Assembly: GCA_016297675.1 (NCBI GenBank)
Contig: JAEDGE010000109.1
Coordinates: forward strand, 1-6,586
Reading direction: 5' to 3'
DNA from: Oscillospiraceae bacterium
Lineage (GTDB): Bacteria > Bacillota > Clostridia > Oscillospirales > Ruminococcaceae
Length of the DNA stretch: 6,586 bases
The position numbers and the translations under genes were made by a program. How positions within the stretch are numbered: the stretch's first letter is position 1; the number at the start of each line of letters is the position of its first letter. The notes beneath the pieces are model-generated. The model saw only the letters and a list, made by a program, of their open reading frames with translations. It did not search any database and had not been told where the DNA came from. Positions 1 to 5,090 of the stretch are shown piece by piece.

Positions 1-8
1 ATAAAGCA

Positions 9-49
9 GAAAATCCGTTGCAGGCATAGAAAACCTGCAACGGATTTTT
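9..49 (-). terminator. Bidirectional intrinsic terminator after the downstream dockerin gene
   Basis: A perfect 14-bp inverted repeat (arms 11-24 and 34-47, extendable by A-U and G-U pairs) encloses a 9-nt loop. On the minus strand it starts about 13 nt after the TAA of the 522-residue dockerin protein and is followed by a T-rich run (TTTTCTGCTTTAT). On the plus strand it is also followed by a T-rich tail, so it could stop transcription entering from either side. Confidence 0.85.
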
Positions 50-60
50 GATTTTGCAGT

Positions 61-1629
61 TTACCATCTGGTATCCCAGATCGGGGAAAGTTGAGCGGAA
101 TTTTGTGCATAGTGGGTTAAAATCTGTACGGCATCTTCCACAGACAGCGAACTGCCGTCTTCTCCCTGATTCTGAGAGCAGGTGTCAATGTCTGCCAGGA
201 AGAATGCAAGGGTTTCCTGATCACTGTTGAAATTTTCATTTAGTGTTGCAGGAAGACCAGCGGATGTTTGTGCGTAATAGGTGAGGACGGAAACAGCATC
301 TTCTACGCCAACGATACCATCCAGATTGGCATCACCCTTTTTACCCACCATCACTTTTTTGGTGTAAGGGGCTGCATTGGAATGATAAACCGGAACAGCA
401 TCACTGCCGCAATAAAATGGTACCGTTTGAATTGTATAGGCAGATTCTGCAGCGGTATAAAGAGCGGCTGGCGATGTGCCGGCTGTCAGTGCAGTTTGCA
501 GATTTCCGTTTTTCATAGAATTATCATTATATGTCACACGTCCTGTAATGGTTGCATTGGAAAATTGTGAAAGTGTGAGTGGTTGATCATTTTCTGCAAA
601 GGCACAAATGGTATTGAGATTAGAGGGATCATTTGTAATGGTTGCAGAGGTTGCTCCGACTGTAATTGACGTACCAACAAACTGCAGCGGTAAATATTTT
701 CCGGCACTTGTTCGGATACGACAGTTGGATTCCGAGAAAGAAATGGCGTAGACATCATCCGGCGTATTCTGTTTTATGACAATATCAAAGGAGAAGAATG
801 GAAATTCATCGGTATAACCGAGGAAGGAAACACCATCCTGTGCTTCGTTTCCTGTTAAAAACCAACTATAAGCATTATGATATCCGTTCAAGACAGTGTC
901 AGCCGGCAATGTAGGGTCATAGTTTGGAATGGTGCAGGTAATGGTACGGAGTGCAAAGTTGCTTTCCTGACTTTGTTCATAATATTGATAGGTAAAGGAG
1001 ATTGTGCCGTCTGCATTTGTTTGCAGTTCTTCCGCAGGAATTTCTACTTTTTCATTTTTTACCTGTATGATTTCGCCAGTGGTTTCATCTATTTTTCGAT
1101 AACTGCGTGTGAAATACAAACCACCATTGCCATCGCTGCGAATGGAGGCACCGCTGATCGGATCACAGAATTGAGAACTGGGAAGGGAACTGCAATTATA
1201 GGGGGCATAGACACCAGTAGTCGTAATTTCACCAAAGCAAGTTGGCATTGCATATTCTGAAATAAAAGAACCGCCACTGTAGGATTGTTGAAATGGGTCG
1301 GCAGCCGTTTCTAAAATATTGGCACTGTTGTCAAAATAGAGATAACCCGAACTCTGGGTGTAGGAAATGCCAGCAGAAGTAATGCCATTTGGTAAATTCC
1401 GACTGCCTTTGATGTATACACGAGTTCGGATGTGAACATCCCCCTCTTGTACTTCTTCCGCAGAAACATAGGTGCGTTCCGGTACCATGTAAAAGGTATA
1501 GGGTGAAGTGTCTTCTGTTGCGACATCCTGTAGCATCACAGGTTCTTCCATAGCTGCTTCTTCTGCGGAAACTGGTAGACAGGGCAGAAACAGACTGCAA
1601 ACTGTCAGCAGAGAAATGATTTTTTTCAT
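61..1629 (-). CDS. Secreted dockerin-containing protein (paralogue 1)
   Basis: This gene encodes a 522-residue exported protein that probably docks onto a cohesin of an extracellular enzyme complex. The start is set by AAAGGAG seven nt before the ATG. Residues 1-22 are a signal peptide (KK, a hydrophobic core, cleavage expected after VSA). Residues about 43-410 form a beta-rich module that I do not recognise. It opens with PERTYVSAEE and later carries FDIVIKQNTPDD and LPLQFVGTSITVG, a pattern that faintly resembles the last strands of cohesin-type sandwiches. Residues about 429-515 are a type I-like dockerin. The first loop is canonical (D433, N435, D437, G438, D444). The second begins DIDTC at residue 480 and has about eight extra residues before VEDAV. 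No glycoside hydrolase catalytic motif was seen. It is the neighbour and close paralogue of the gene at 1793-3394. Secretion and dockerin are near certain; the role of the main module is unknown. Confidence 0.9.
   Translation of the reverse strand: MKKIISLLTVCSLFLPCLPVSAEEAAMEEPVMLQDVATEDTSPYTFYMVPERTYVSAEEVQEGDVHIRTRVYIKGSRNLPNGITSAGISYTQSSGYLYFDNSANILETAADPFQQSYSGGSFISEYAMPTCFGEITTTGVYAPYNCSSLPSSQFCDPISGASIRSDGNGGLYFTRSYRKIDETTGEIIQVKNEKVEIPAEELQTNADGTISFTYQYYEQSQESNFALRTITCTIPNYDPTLPADTVLNGYHNAYSWFLTGNEAQDGVSFLGYTDEFPFFSFDIVIKQNTPDDVYAISFSESNCRIRTSAGKYLPLQFVGTSITVGATSATITNDPSNLNTICAFAENDQPLTLSQFSNATITGRVTYNDNSMKNGNLQTALTAGTSPAALYTAAESAYTIQTVPFYCGSDAVPVYHSNAAPYTKKVMVGKKGDANLDGIVGVEDAVSVLTYYAQTSAGLPATLNENFNSDQETLAFFLADIDTCSQNQGEDGSSLSVEDAVQILTHYAQNSAQLSPIWDTRW
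76..342 (-). other. Dockerin module of paralogue 1
   Basis: These bases encode the two F-hand-like repeats near the C terminus, residues about 430-518. Repeat 1 reads GDANLDG...VEDAVSVLTYYAQ and repeat 2 reads ADIDTC...VEDAVQILTHYAQ. The two helices share the DAVxxLTxYAQ pattern, the internal duplication expected of a dockerin. The linker between repeats is about 20 residues and contains FNSDQETLAFFL. Repeat 2 departs from the canonical 12-residue calcium loop. Confidence 0.88.
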
Positions 1630-1636
1630 GCGAAAA

Positions 1637-1687
1637 CTCCTTTATTCATTTTATTTCTATCCTAAGTACAGCAACATTCTGTACTTG
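1637..1687 (-). promoter_or_regulatory. Leader of paralogue 1: ribosome binding site and 8-bp dyad
   Basis: On the minus strand AAAGGAG (1643-1637) lies 7 nt before the ATG, a strong ribosome binding site. About 20 nt further upstream is a perfect inverted repeat, AAGTACAG and CTGTACTT (arms 1664-1671 and 1679-1686, 7-nt spacer). It could be an operator or an mRNA hairpin. The only promoter-like pair I find, TTCACA then TACTTA 17 nt later, is poor and overlaps this dyad. Confidence 0.5.
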
Positions 1688-1713
1688 TGAACAATGGAAC
1701 TGCTTGCACGGGG

Positions 1714-1772
1714 AAAACCGGTATGCAGATGTCAAAACAAATTTGACAAGAGAAAAACTGCATACCGGTTTT
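1714..1772 (-). terminator. Nested hairpin terminator between the two dockerin genes
   Basis: A perfect 15-bp inverted repeat (1714-1728 with 1758-1772) encloses a 29-nt loop that itself holds a perfect 7-bp stem (1730-1736 with 1742-1748). It starts about 20 nt after the stop of the upstream dockerin gene. On the minus strand it ends in TTTTCCCC, a weak T-tract. On the plus strand it ends in seven or more T residues. It should therefore stop plus-strand transcripts well and may stop minus-strand transcripts only partly, letting some read-through reach paralogue 1. Confidence 0.75.
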
Positions 1773-1792
1773 TTTATTCCCTATTGAATCTT

Positions 1793-3394
1793 TTACCGGT
1801 TCTGCCAAGTTGGCTCTAATCCGGCGGATTGCTGTGCATAGTGTGTTAGAATCTGCACAGCATCCTCCACACCAATTTCACCGCCGTCAGTTCCCTGATT
1901 TTGGGAACAGGTGTCAATGTCGGCGAGAAAATAAGAGAGAATATTTTGTTCTTCTGTGAATGTTTTATCCATAGATGGCTGTAATCCTGCTGCTTTTTGA
2001 GCGTAGTACTGTAACACAGAAACTGCATCATCAATGTCTACTTTCCCATCCAGATTGGCATCTCCTTTTTTGCCAATCAGCAATTTTTTTGTGTAGGCAG
2101 TACCATCTGCATTTTGCAGCGGCTGAGAATCCAGTGAGAATGCGACTTCGTCGATATATGCCCCACCGCTTTGTTGTGTATACAGGTCAGCTGGAGACTG
2201 CCCACAGGTTGCAGCGGCTTCTATGGCACTGGTGTTCATTGTTCCATCTTCATAAGTTACTTCGGAAATCAGTTCGCCGTTTGCCTGATTCAAACGGATT
2301 TCCATATTATTTTCAGCAAAGAAGCAGTAATACGGACTGGTTTGGTCTTCTGTTACGGTTGCCGAGGCAGTACCGACAGTAATAGTAGTGTTGACATATT
2401 GTAGCGGCAGCAGTCCAGAAGAAGTGCGCAGCCGACAATAGTTTTCATCTAAAGAGATGGTATAAGTGCCGTTTGGTGTTCCTTGCCGCAGTACAATGTC
2501 AAATGCAAAACAAGGAAATTCATCTGCGTAACCAAAGAAAGGGGCTAAATCGCTTCCAGTGTCTTTTGTCCAGTAGCAGACATCATTTTCTCCTTTGAGC
2601 AGGGTGCCTGCTGCGAGAGAAGCATCATAATAGGGAATTTCAAATGTATTGGTACGTTCCGGAAAACCGAGACTTTCTTCCTGTAAATAATAAGTATATG
2701 TAAAAGTTGCCCGTCCGTTCGGGAGTACCTGAATTTGATCAGCAGGAATTTCTACTTTTTCTCCTTCAATCCAGGTTTTCACACCGTCTACCATTTTATT
2801 ATAAGAACGGGCAAAATAGATACCGCCGTTGCCGTTGCTATAAATTTCGCCACCGCTCATTGGTTCATATAAAGCTGAACTGATTGTGGAAGAACCATTT
2901 GCAAAGAATTTTCCTTTTCCAATTTTACCGAAGCAAAAGAGTGGATAAGTAGTACTGAATGCACCAACACTATATTGTCCTTCTTCATAAGTCTGCTCTT
3001 CTACATATCCCTGCATATTGACACTATTGTCAAAATAAATATGATCTATATCAGAGGCAGCGTAAGACAGCAGGAAAGAGCTCATGCCGATGGTGTTATC
3101 CCCCTGAATATATATTTTTGTGGGAATGTGCACATCGCCTTGTGCCAGTTCTTCAGAGGAAACAAAATTGCGTTCCGGTTGGAGAATAAACTTATAAGGA
3201 GTTGTACTGGAGTAACTGCTGCTGAGCACCGCATTTCCAAACAGCTCGTTGTCCTGTTCTAAAAGACGATCTTCGTAAGAGATGTCAGCGTTGGTTTCAG
3301 CAGATACCATGATCGTAGAGAATGGGTTTGCCAGTATGGCACAGCAGAAGCTGCAAAATACAGCAGCAGAAAACACTTTTTTCATAAAAATCAT
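1793..3394 (-). CDS. Secreted dockerin-containing protein (paralogue 2)
   Basis: This gene encodes a 533-residue exported protein and is the first gene of the dockerin pair. AAAGGAG sits 5 nt before the ATG at 3394; a second in-frame ATG at 3385 (MKK) is possible but 14 nt away. Residues 1-32 are a signal peptide ending IMVSA. Residues about 65-420 match the beta-rich module of paralogue 1, with shared blocks such as SNGNGGIYFARSY, KVEIPA, DEFPCFAFDIV and LPLQYVNTTITVG. In one 56-residue block starting at KVEIPA I count 27 identities by hand. Residues about 441-525 are the dockerin: loop 1 canonical (D445, N447, D449, G450, D456), loop 2 with the same enlarged DIDTCSQNQG form (residues 492-511). 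No catalytic domain was recognised. Likely function is as a cohesin-bound accessory, binding or adaptor protein; this is inference. Confidence 0.9.
   Translation of the reverse strand: MIFMKKVFSAAVFCSFCCAILANPFSTIMVSAETNADISYEDRLLEQDNELFGNAVLSSSYSSTTPYKFILQPERNFVSSEELAQGDVHIPTKIYIQGDNTIGMSSFLLSYAASDIDHIYFDNSVNMQGYVEEQTYEEGQYSVGAFSTTYPLFCFGKIGKGKFFANGSSTISSALYEPMSGGEIYSNGNGGIYFARSYNKMVDGVKTWIEGEKVEIPADQIQVLPNGRATFTYTYYLQEESLGFPERTNTFEIPYYDASLAAGTLLKGENDVCYWTKDTGSDLAPFFGYADEFPCFAFDIVLRQGTPNGTYTISLDENYCRLRTSSGLLPLQYVNTTITVGTASATVTEDQTSPYYCFFAENNMEIRLNQANGELISEVTYEDGTMNTSAIEAAATCGQSPADLYTQQSGGAYIDEVAFSLDSQPLQNADGTAYTKKLLIGKKGDANLDGKVDIDDAVSVLQYYAQKAAGLQPSMDKTFTEEQNILSYFLADIDTCSQNQGTDGGEIGVEDAVQILTHYAQQSAGLEPTWQNR
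1835..2074 (-). other. Dockerin module of paralogue 2
   Basis: These bases encode residues about 441-520. Repeat 1 is GDANLDGKVDIDDAVSVLQYYAQ and repeat 2 is ADIDTC...VEDAVQILTHYAQ. Repeat-to-repeat spacing and loop lengths are identical to those in paralogue 1. This argues for one shared cohesin specificity and for duplication of the whole gene rather than of the dockerin alone. Confidence 0.88.
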
Positions 3395-3472
3395 AGGGGC
3401 TCCTTTCTGTTATCCATGCAAGATGGGAAAAACCGTTGCTGTTTTTTGTGAGTCTGTTTAAAAGAGAGAATC

Positions 3473-3503
3473 AACCAACTCCATATTTCTATGGAACTTG
3501 GTT
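3473..3503 (-). promoter_or_regulatory. 5'-terminal GAAA-loop hairpin in the leader of paralogue 2
   Basis: On the minus strand AACCAA, an internal loop (GT against G) and TCCATA pair with TATGGA and TTGGTT around a GAAA tetraloop. The predicted transcription start, 6-7 nt past TATAAT, falls at about 3503-3504, so the mRNA should begin within a base or two of the stem. Such 5'-end hairpins are known to protect bacterial mRNAs from 5'-end-dependent decay. The remaining leader, about 80 nt, shows no riboswitch that I recognise. Confidence 0.6.
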
Positions 3504-3662
3504 ACCTTGATTATAACATGTTCCAGTACGCTTGTCAAGAAAGCCGTGAATGTGTTCTACGGAAATCAATTTTTGTATTTCTTCTAAATCAAACGGTCTA
3601 AACTCCGCCGGCAGATTTGCTACCCTGTCTGCCTGTGACCGCTGTCCACATTGTTTTGTGCT
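3489..3662 (-). pseudogene. Possible 3' fragment of a decayed gene
   Basis: A 57-codon open frame on the minus strand ends at TAG (3491-3489) and has no ATG. Its second half has balanced, protein-like composition, including PAEFRPFDLEEIQKLI and HIHGFLDKRTGT. The frame is closed upstream by TGA at 3665-3663, after which a different minus frame stays open (SVLYVQHPKKTKQ and onward). This could be a frameshifted remnant. The family is not recognised. The strong promoter of the dockerin pair lies inside its last codons. Chance is a real alternative. Confidence 0.25.
3510..3538 (-). promoter_or_regulatory. Consensus sigma-A promoter of the dockerin pair
   Basis: On the minus strand the -35 is TTGACA (3538-3533), the spacer is exactly 17 nt and the -10 is TATAAT (3515-3510), preceded by TGT, an extended -10. 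All twelve consensus bases match. The leader to the ATG at 3394 is about 109 nt. This is an unusually strong promoter for a gut clostridial gene and predicts high, largely constitutive expression unless it is repressed or attenuated. Confidence 0.85.
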
Positions 3663-3885
3663 TCAATTTGCAGTCTGGTTTGTATTGCATGCTGTTTTGT
3701 TTTCTTCGGATGTTGAACATACAAAACGGAACAAGGGACAACCGATAATTCGACAAATGGCTTTATTCTTCCTATACTAAAATCGATAGCTATGCGAATA
3801 TGAGAAACGACCAAAGAAGAAATCATCTCTCTTTGGTCGTCTGTTCTGTTAGTAATCTGCTCGATAAATGGAAATTTGTTTAGCG
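3540..3885. other. Gene-free stretch between dockerin pair and SUFU remnant
   Basis: About 345 bases hold no gene that I can support. Two overlapping open frames on opposite strands (about 3550-3780 plus and 3620-3826 minus) have low-complexity or signal-less products, no ribosome binding site and no family likeness. The notable content is the hairpin at 3807-3840 and the possible gene fragment at 3489-3662. Confidence 0.5.
3807..3840 (-). terminator. Hairpin downstream of the SUFU gene
   Basis: A perfect 10-bp inverted repeat, ACGACCAAAG and CTTTGGTCGT, encloses a 14-nt spacer (an extra A-T pair is possible). It begins 46 nt after the TAA of the SUFU reading frame and is followed on the minus strand by TTTCTCAT, a weak T-tract. 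The most likely role is the terminator of the SUFU transcript, but the tail is poorer than in the dockerin terminators. Confidence 0.5.
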
Positions 3886-4263
3886 TTACAAATAAGACTT
3901 TGTTCTTCTCATATCCGTAACCAAATCTTCATTTCCATCTGCTTTCATAAGTTCTATGAGTTTGGAAATATTGTTTTTATCTTCGATAATCGCCTGAATT
4001 TCCGATTCGGTTATTCCGACAAGCTGAATAAAATCTGTCTTCCCATATACGGACATTTGAGATTCTACTTCGGTATCGTTTACCAATAAAAGTGCTGTTA
4101 TCAGAGAATCTTCACCGATATGAAGGGAAGTGCCGTTGCCTTTAACATATTGATTTGGCTGGAAAAAGCGCTCGGTTTTATAAGTATATCTTGCAAGGTT
4201 TGACATCATATTGATAGCCCACATACAGCTTTCCGTGTCATTTTCATTTAATTTTATGGTCAT
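3886..4263 (-). CDS. C-terminal SUFU half, possible reinitiation product
   Basis: This 125-residue frame starts at an ATG 18 nt after the amber codon. GGGGA lies 6 nt before that ATG and could serve as a weak ribosome binding site for reinitiation. The product begins MTIKLNEND and contains RFFQPNQYVKGNGTSLH followed by a helical, charged C terminus (IEDKNNISKLIELMKADGNEDL). In full-length relatives this region is the second half of the SUFU fold, so the fragment alone probably would not fold independently. Confidence 0.45.
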   Translation of the reverse strand: MTIKLNENDTESCMWAINMMSNLARYTYKTERFFQPNQYVKGNGTSLHIGEDSLITALLLVNDTEVESQMSVYGKTDFIQLVGITESEIQAIIEDKNNISKLIELMKADGNEDLVTDMRRTKSYL

Positions 4264-4281
4264 TTCATATCCCCAGCCGTT

Positions 4282-4548
4282 CTATTCGCCGCCAAAAGCG
4301 TCCTTGTCACCGTAAAGCACCGTCATTCCATAGGTAACCATATGCTTATACCCTTTTGGCGAGGAGTATACTGAAAATCCGTCTAAATATTCATCGCCAC
4401 CAAACATTGCTCTTGACTGTAAAGTCGTTCCAAAATGGTCTGGCTTTTGTCCGGGATACAGTTTCTCAAAAGCGTCATCAATTGCCTGCCAACCCGGTGA
4501 ATATTCTTCATCCTCTTTTAAGCGATTTAAAAATTCTTCCTTTGTCAT
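4282..4548 (-). CDS. N-terminal SUFU half ending at the amber codon
   Basis: This 88-residue product starts at an ATG with AAGGAG 9 nt upstream (4563-4558), an adequate ribosome binding site. It carries the most recognisable SUFU segment: LYPGQKPDHFGT, DEYLDGFSVYSS and the HMVTYGMTVLYG strand. It stops after DAFGGE, exactly where the family continues into a WGxE-type strand, so it is a truncated domain. Confidence 0.55.
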   Translation of the reverse strand: MTKEEFLNRLKEDEEYSPGWQAIDDAFEKLYPGQKPDHFGTTLQSRAMFGGDEYLDGFSVYSSPKGYKHMVTYGMTVLYGDKDAFGGE

Positions 4549-4633
4549 AATTATTCACTCCTTAATGCAAAAAAACAATCCGTTATATCAACAAATTCCG
4601 ATTTGTCGGGCAGATTATCAACTCGTCTTACTC

Positions 4634-4662
4634 ATTATATAACAACTAACCAAAAATTTCAA
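4634..4662 (-). promoter_or_regulatory. Sigma-A promoter of the SUFU gene
   Basis: On the minus strand TTGAAA (4662-4657), a 17-nt spacer and TATAAT (4639-4634) match the vegetative consensus at 11 of 12 positions. The leader is about 79 nt and contains a small perfect dyad, ACAAAT and ATTTGT (4591-4606). The intact promoter shows that the SUFU gene is a separately expressed unit and not a random fragment. Confidence 0.75.
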
Positions 4663-4673
4663 TATAAAAGCAA

Positions 4674-4702
4674 AGCCCCCTAATTTTTTCTATAAGGCGG
4701 CT
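4674..4702 (-). terminator. Imperfect terminator after the 4750 gene remnant
   Basis: On the minus strand AGCCGCC and GGGGGCT pair with one mismatch around a 15-nt A/T-rich loop, followed by TTTGCTTTTATATT. It lies 48 nt after the stop codon of the remnant at 4750 and just before the SUFU promoter, the position expected for a terminator separating the two. Confidence 0.45.
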
Positions 4703-4749
4703 AAAATTTATTACGACTGCATACTCACTCCCACGGCTTATTATACTCT

Positions 4750-4972
4750 CTATAAGCCTCCAAGCTGGATTTCACCGCTTCCGAAACCCGATTGAGCATA
4801 ATACTGCTTGTAAGCTGCCGCTAAAACCTGATTGCGTTCTTCATCGCAGAGGTCAACGTAATCCTCCCACGCATTCTCCCACTTTGAGAACTTCTCAAAA
4901 TAGCGGAACAGAGAGCCGAGAACGCTGGACACTTCATTTTCACCATTGTAAAAATCATAGTCCTCGCAAAGC
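4750..4972 (-). pseudogene. 3' remnant of an unrecognised gene
   Basis: The minus-strand frame from about 4972 to the stop at 4750 has strongly protein-like composition: an acidic, aromatic helical stretch (YDFYNGENEVSSVLGSLF, WENAWEDYVDLCDEERNQV, AAAYKQYYAQSGFGSG). The frame formally continues to an ATG at 5097, but those first 43 or so codons run through three hairpins and the sigG promoter region and are Lys/Arg/Cys-rich and unlike the rest. I read this as a gene whose 5' part was lost at the hairpin block. No start codon or ribosome binding site was found inside the good part. The family is not recognised. Its position next to SUFU suggests another immunity or accessory gene, which is a guess. 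Confidence 0.45.
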
Positions 4973-5027
4973 CGATCGCTTTGCAGCCGCTTTTGGCGGC
5001 ATTGCAAACAACGGTGTTGTTTGCAAT
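4966..5027. repeat. Three back-to-back perfect hairpins
   Basis: Three inverted repeats abut with at most one base between them: GCAAAGC with GCTTTGC (4966-4972, 4978-4984), GCCGC with GCGGC (4986-4990, 4996-5000) and ATTGCAAACAAC with GTTGTTTGCAAT (5001-5012, 5016-5027, 3-nt loop). None is followed by a T-run, so they are not typical terminators. They lie just upstream of the sigG promoter and mark where the neighbouring gene remnant loses its coding character. Confidence 0.7.
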
Positions 5028-5042
5028 AGAGGACAGTATATA

Positions 5043-5072
5043 GTTTAAAAGCCAGTCCCTTCGGGTATACTA
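5043..5072 (+). promoter_or_regulatory. Sigma-F-type promoter of sigG
   Basis: GTTTA (5043-5047), a 15-nt spacer and GGGTATACTA (5063-5072) fit the forespore sigma-F pattern (GYWTA, about 15-16 nt, GGnnAnAnTW) at every fixed position. In Bacillus subtilis sigG is transcribed by sigma-F, so the match is biologically expected. The predicted start lies at the ribosome binding site, which would leave a leader of only about 12-15 nt. Confidence 0.6.
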
Positions 5073-5090
5073 AAACCGGAGGTGAAACGC

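Larger units (their letters stand above)
3886..4548 (-). pseudogene. Suppressor-of-fused (SUFU) family gene split by one in-frame TAG
   Basis: Read straight through, this is 220 codons plus a stop, a size in the range of bacterial SUFU-domain proteins. The N-terminal half has the family pattern GWQAIDDAFEKLYPGQKPDHFGT followed by LDGFSVYSSPKGYKHMVTYGMTVLYG. The C-terminal half continues WGYEMTIKL and beyond. The two halves are in the same frame and separated only by TAG at 4284-4282. Bacterial SUFU proteins are predicted immunity proteins in polymorphic toxin systems. Promoter, ribosome binding site and downstream hairpin are all still present, so the lesion is recent, a sequencing error, or tolerated. 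Alternatives are readthrough or a two-piece protein restarted at 4263. Confidence 0.75.

Noticed and set aside
877..1260. 127-codon plus-strand frame inside paralogue 1
   Set aside because: It lies antisense within a clearly coding gene and has no ribosome binding site or recognisable domain, so it is a shadow frame.
3620..3826. 68-codon minus-strand frame
   Set aside because: It has no ribosome binding site or family likeness, and its 5' end lies in the hairpin at 3807-3840. It may be part of a decayed gene but cannot be supported as a CDS.
5001..5027. Integron attC-like recombination site
   Set aside because: The dyad holds AAC and GTT, but the R and L box layout and bulged bases of attC sites are missing and no integrase is seen.
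5082..5090. GTG at 5082 as the start of sigG
   Set aside because: The GTG overlaps the GGAGG ribosome binding site; the ATG at 5091 has ideal spacing and gives the usual SigG N terminus.
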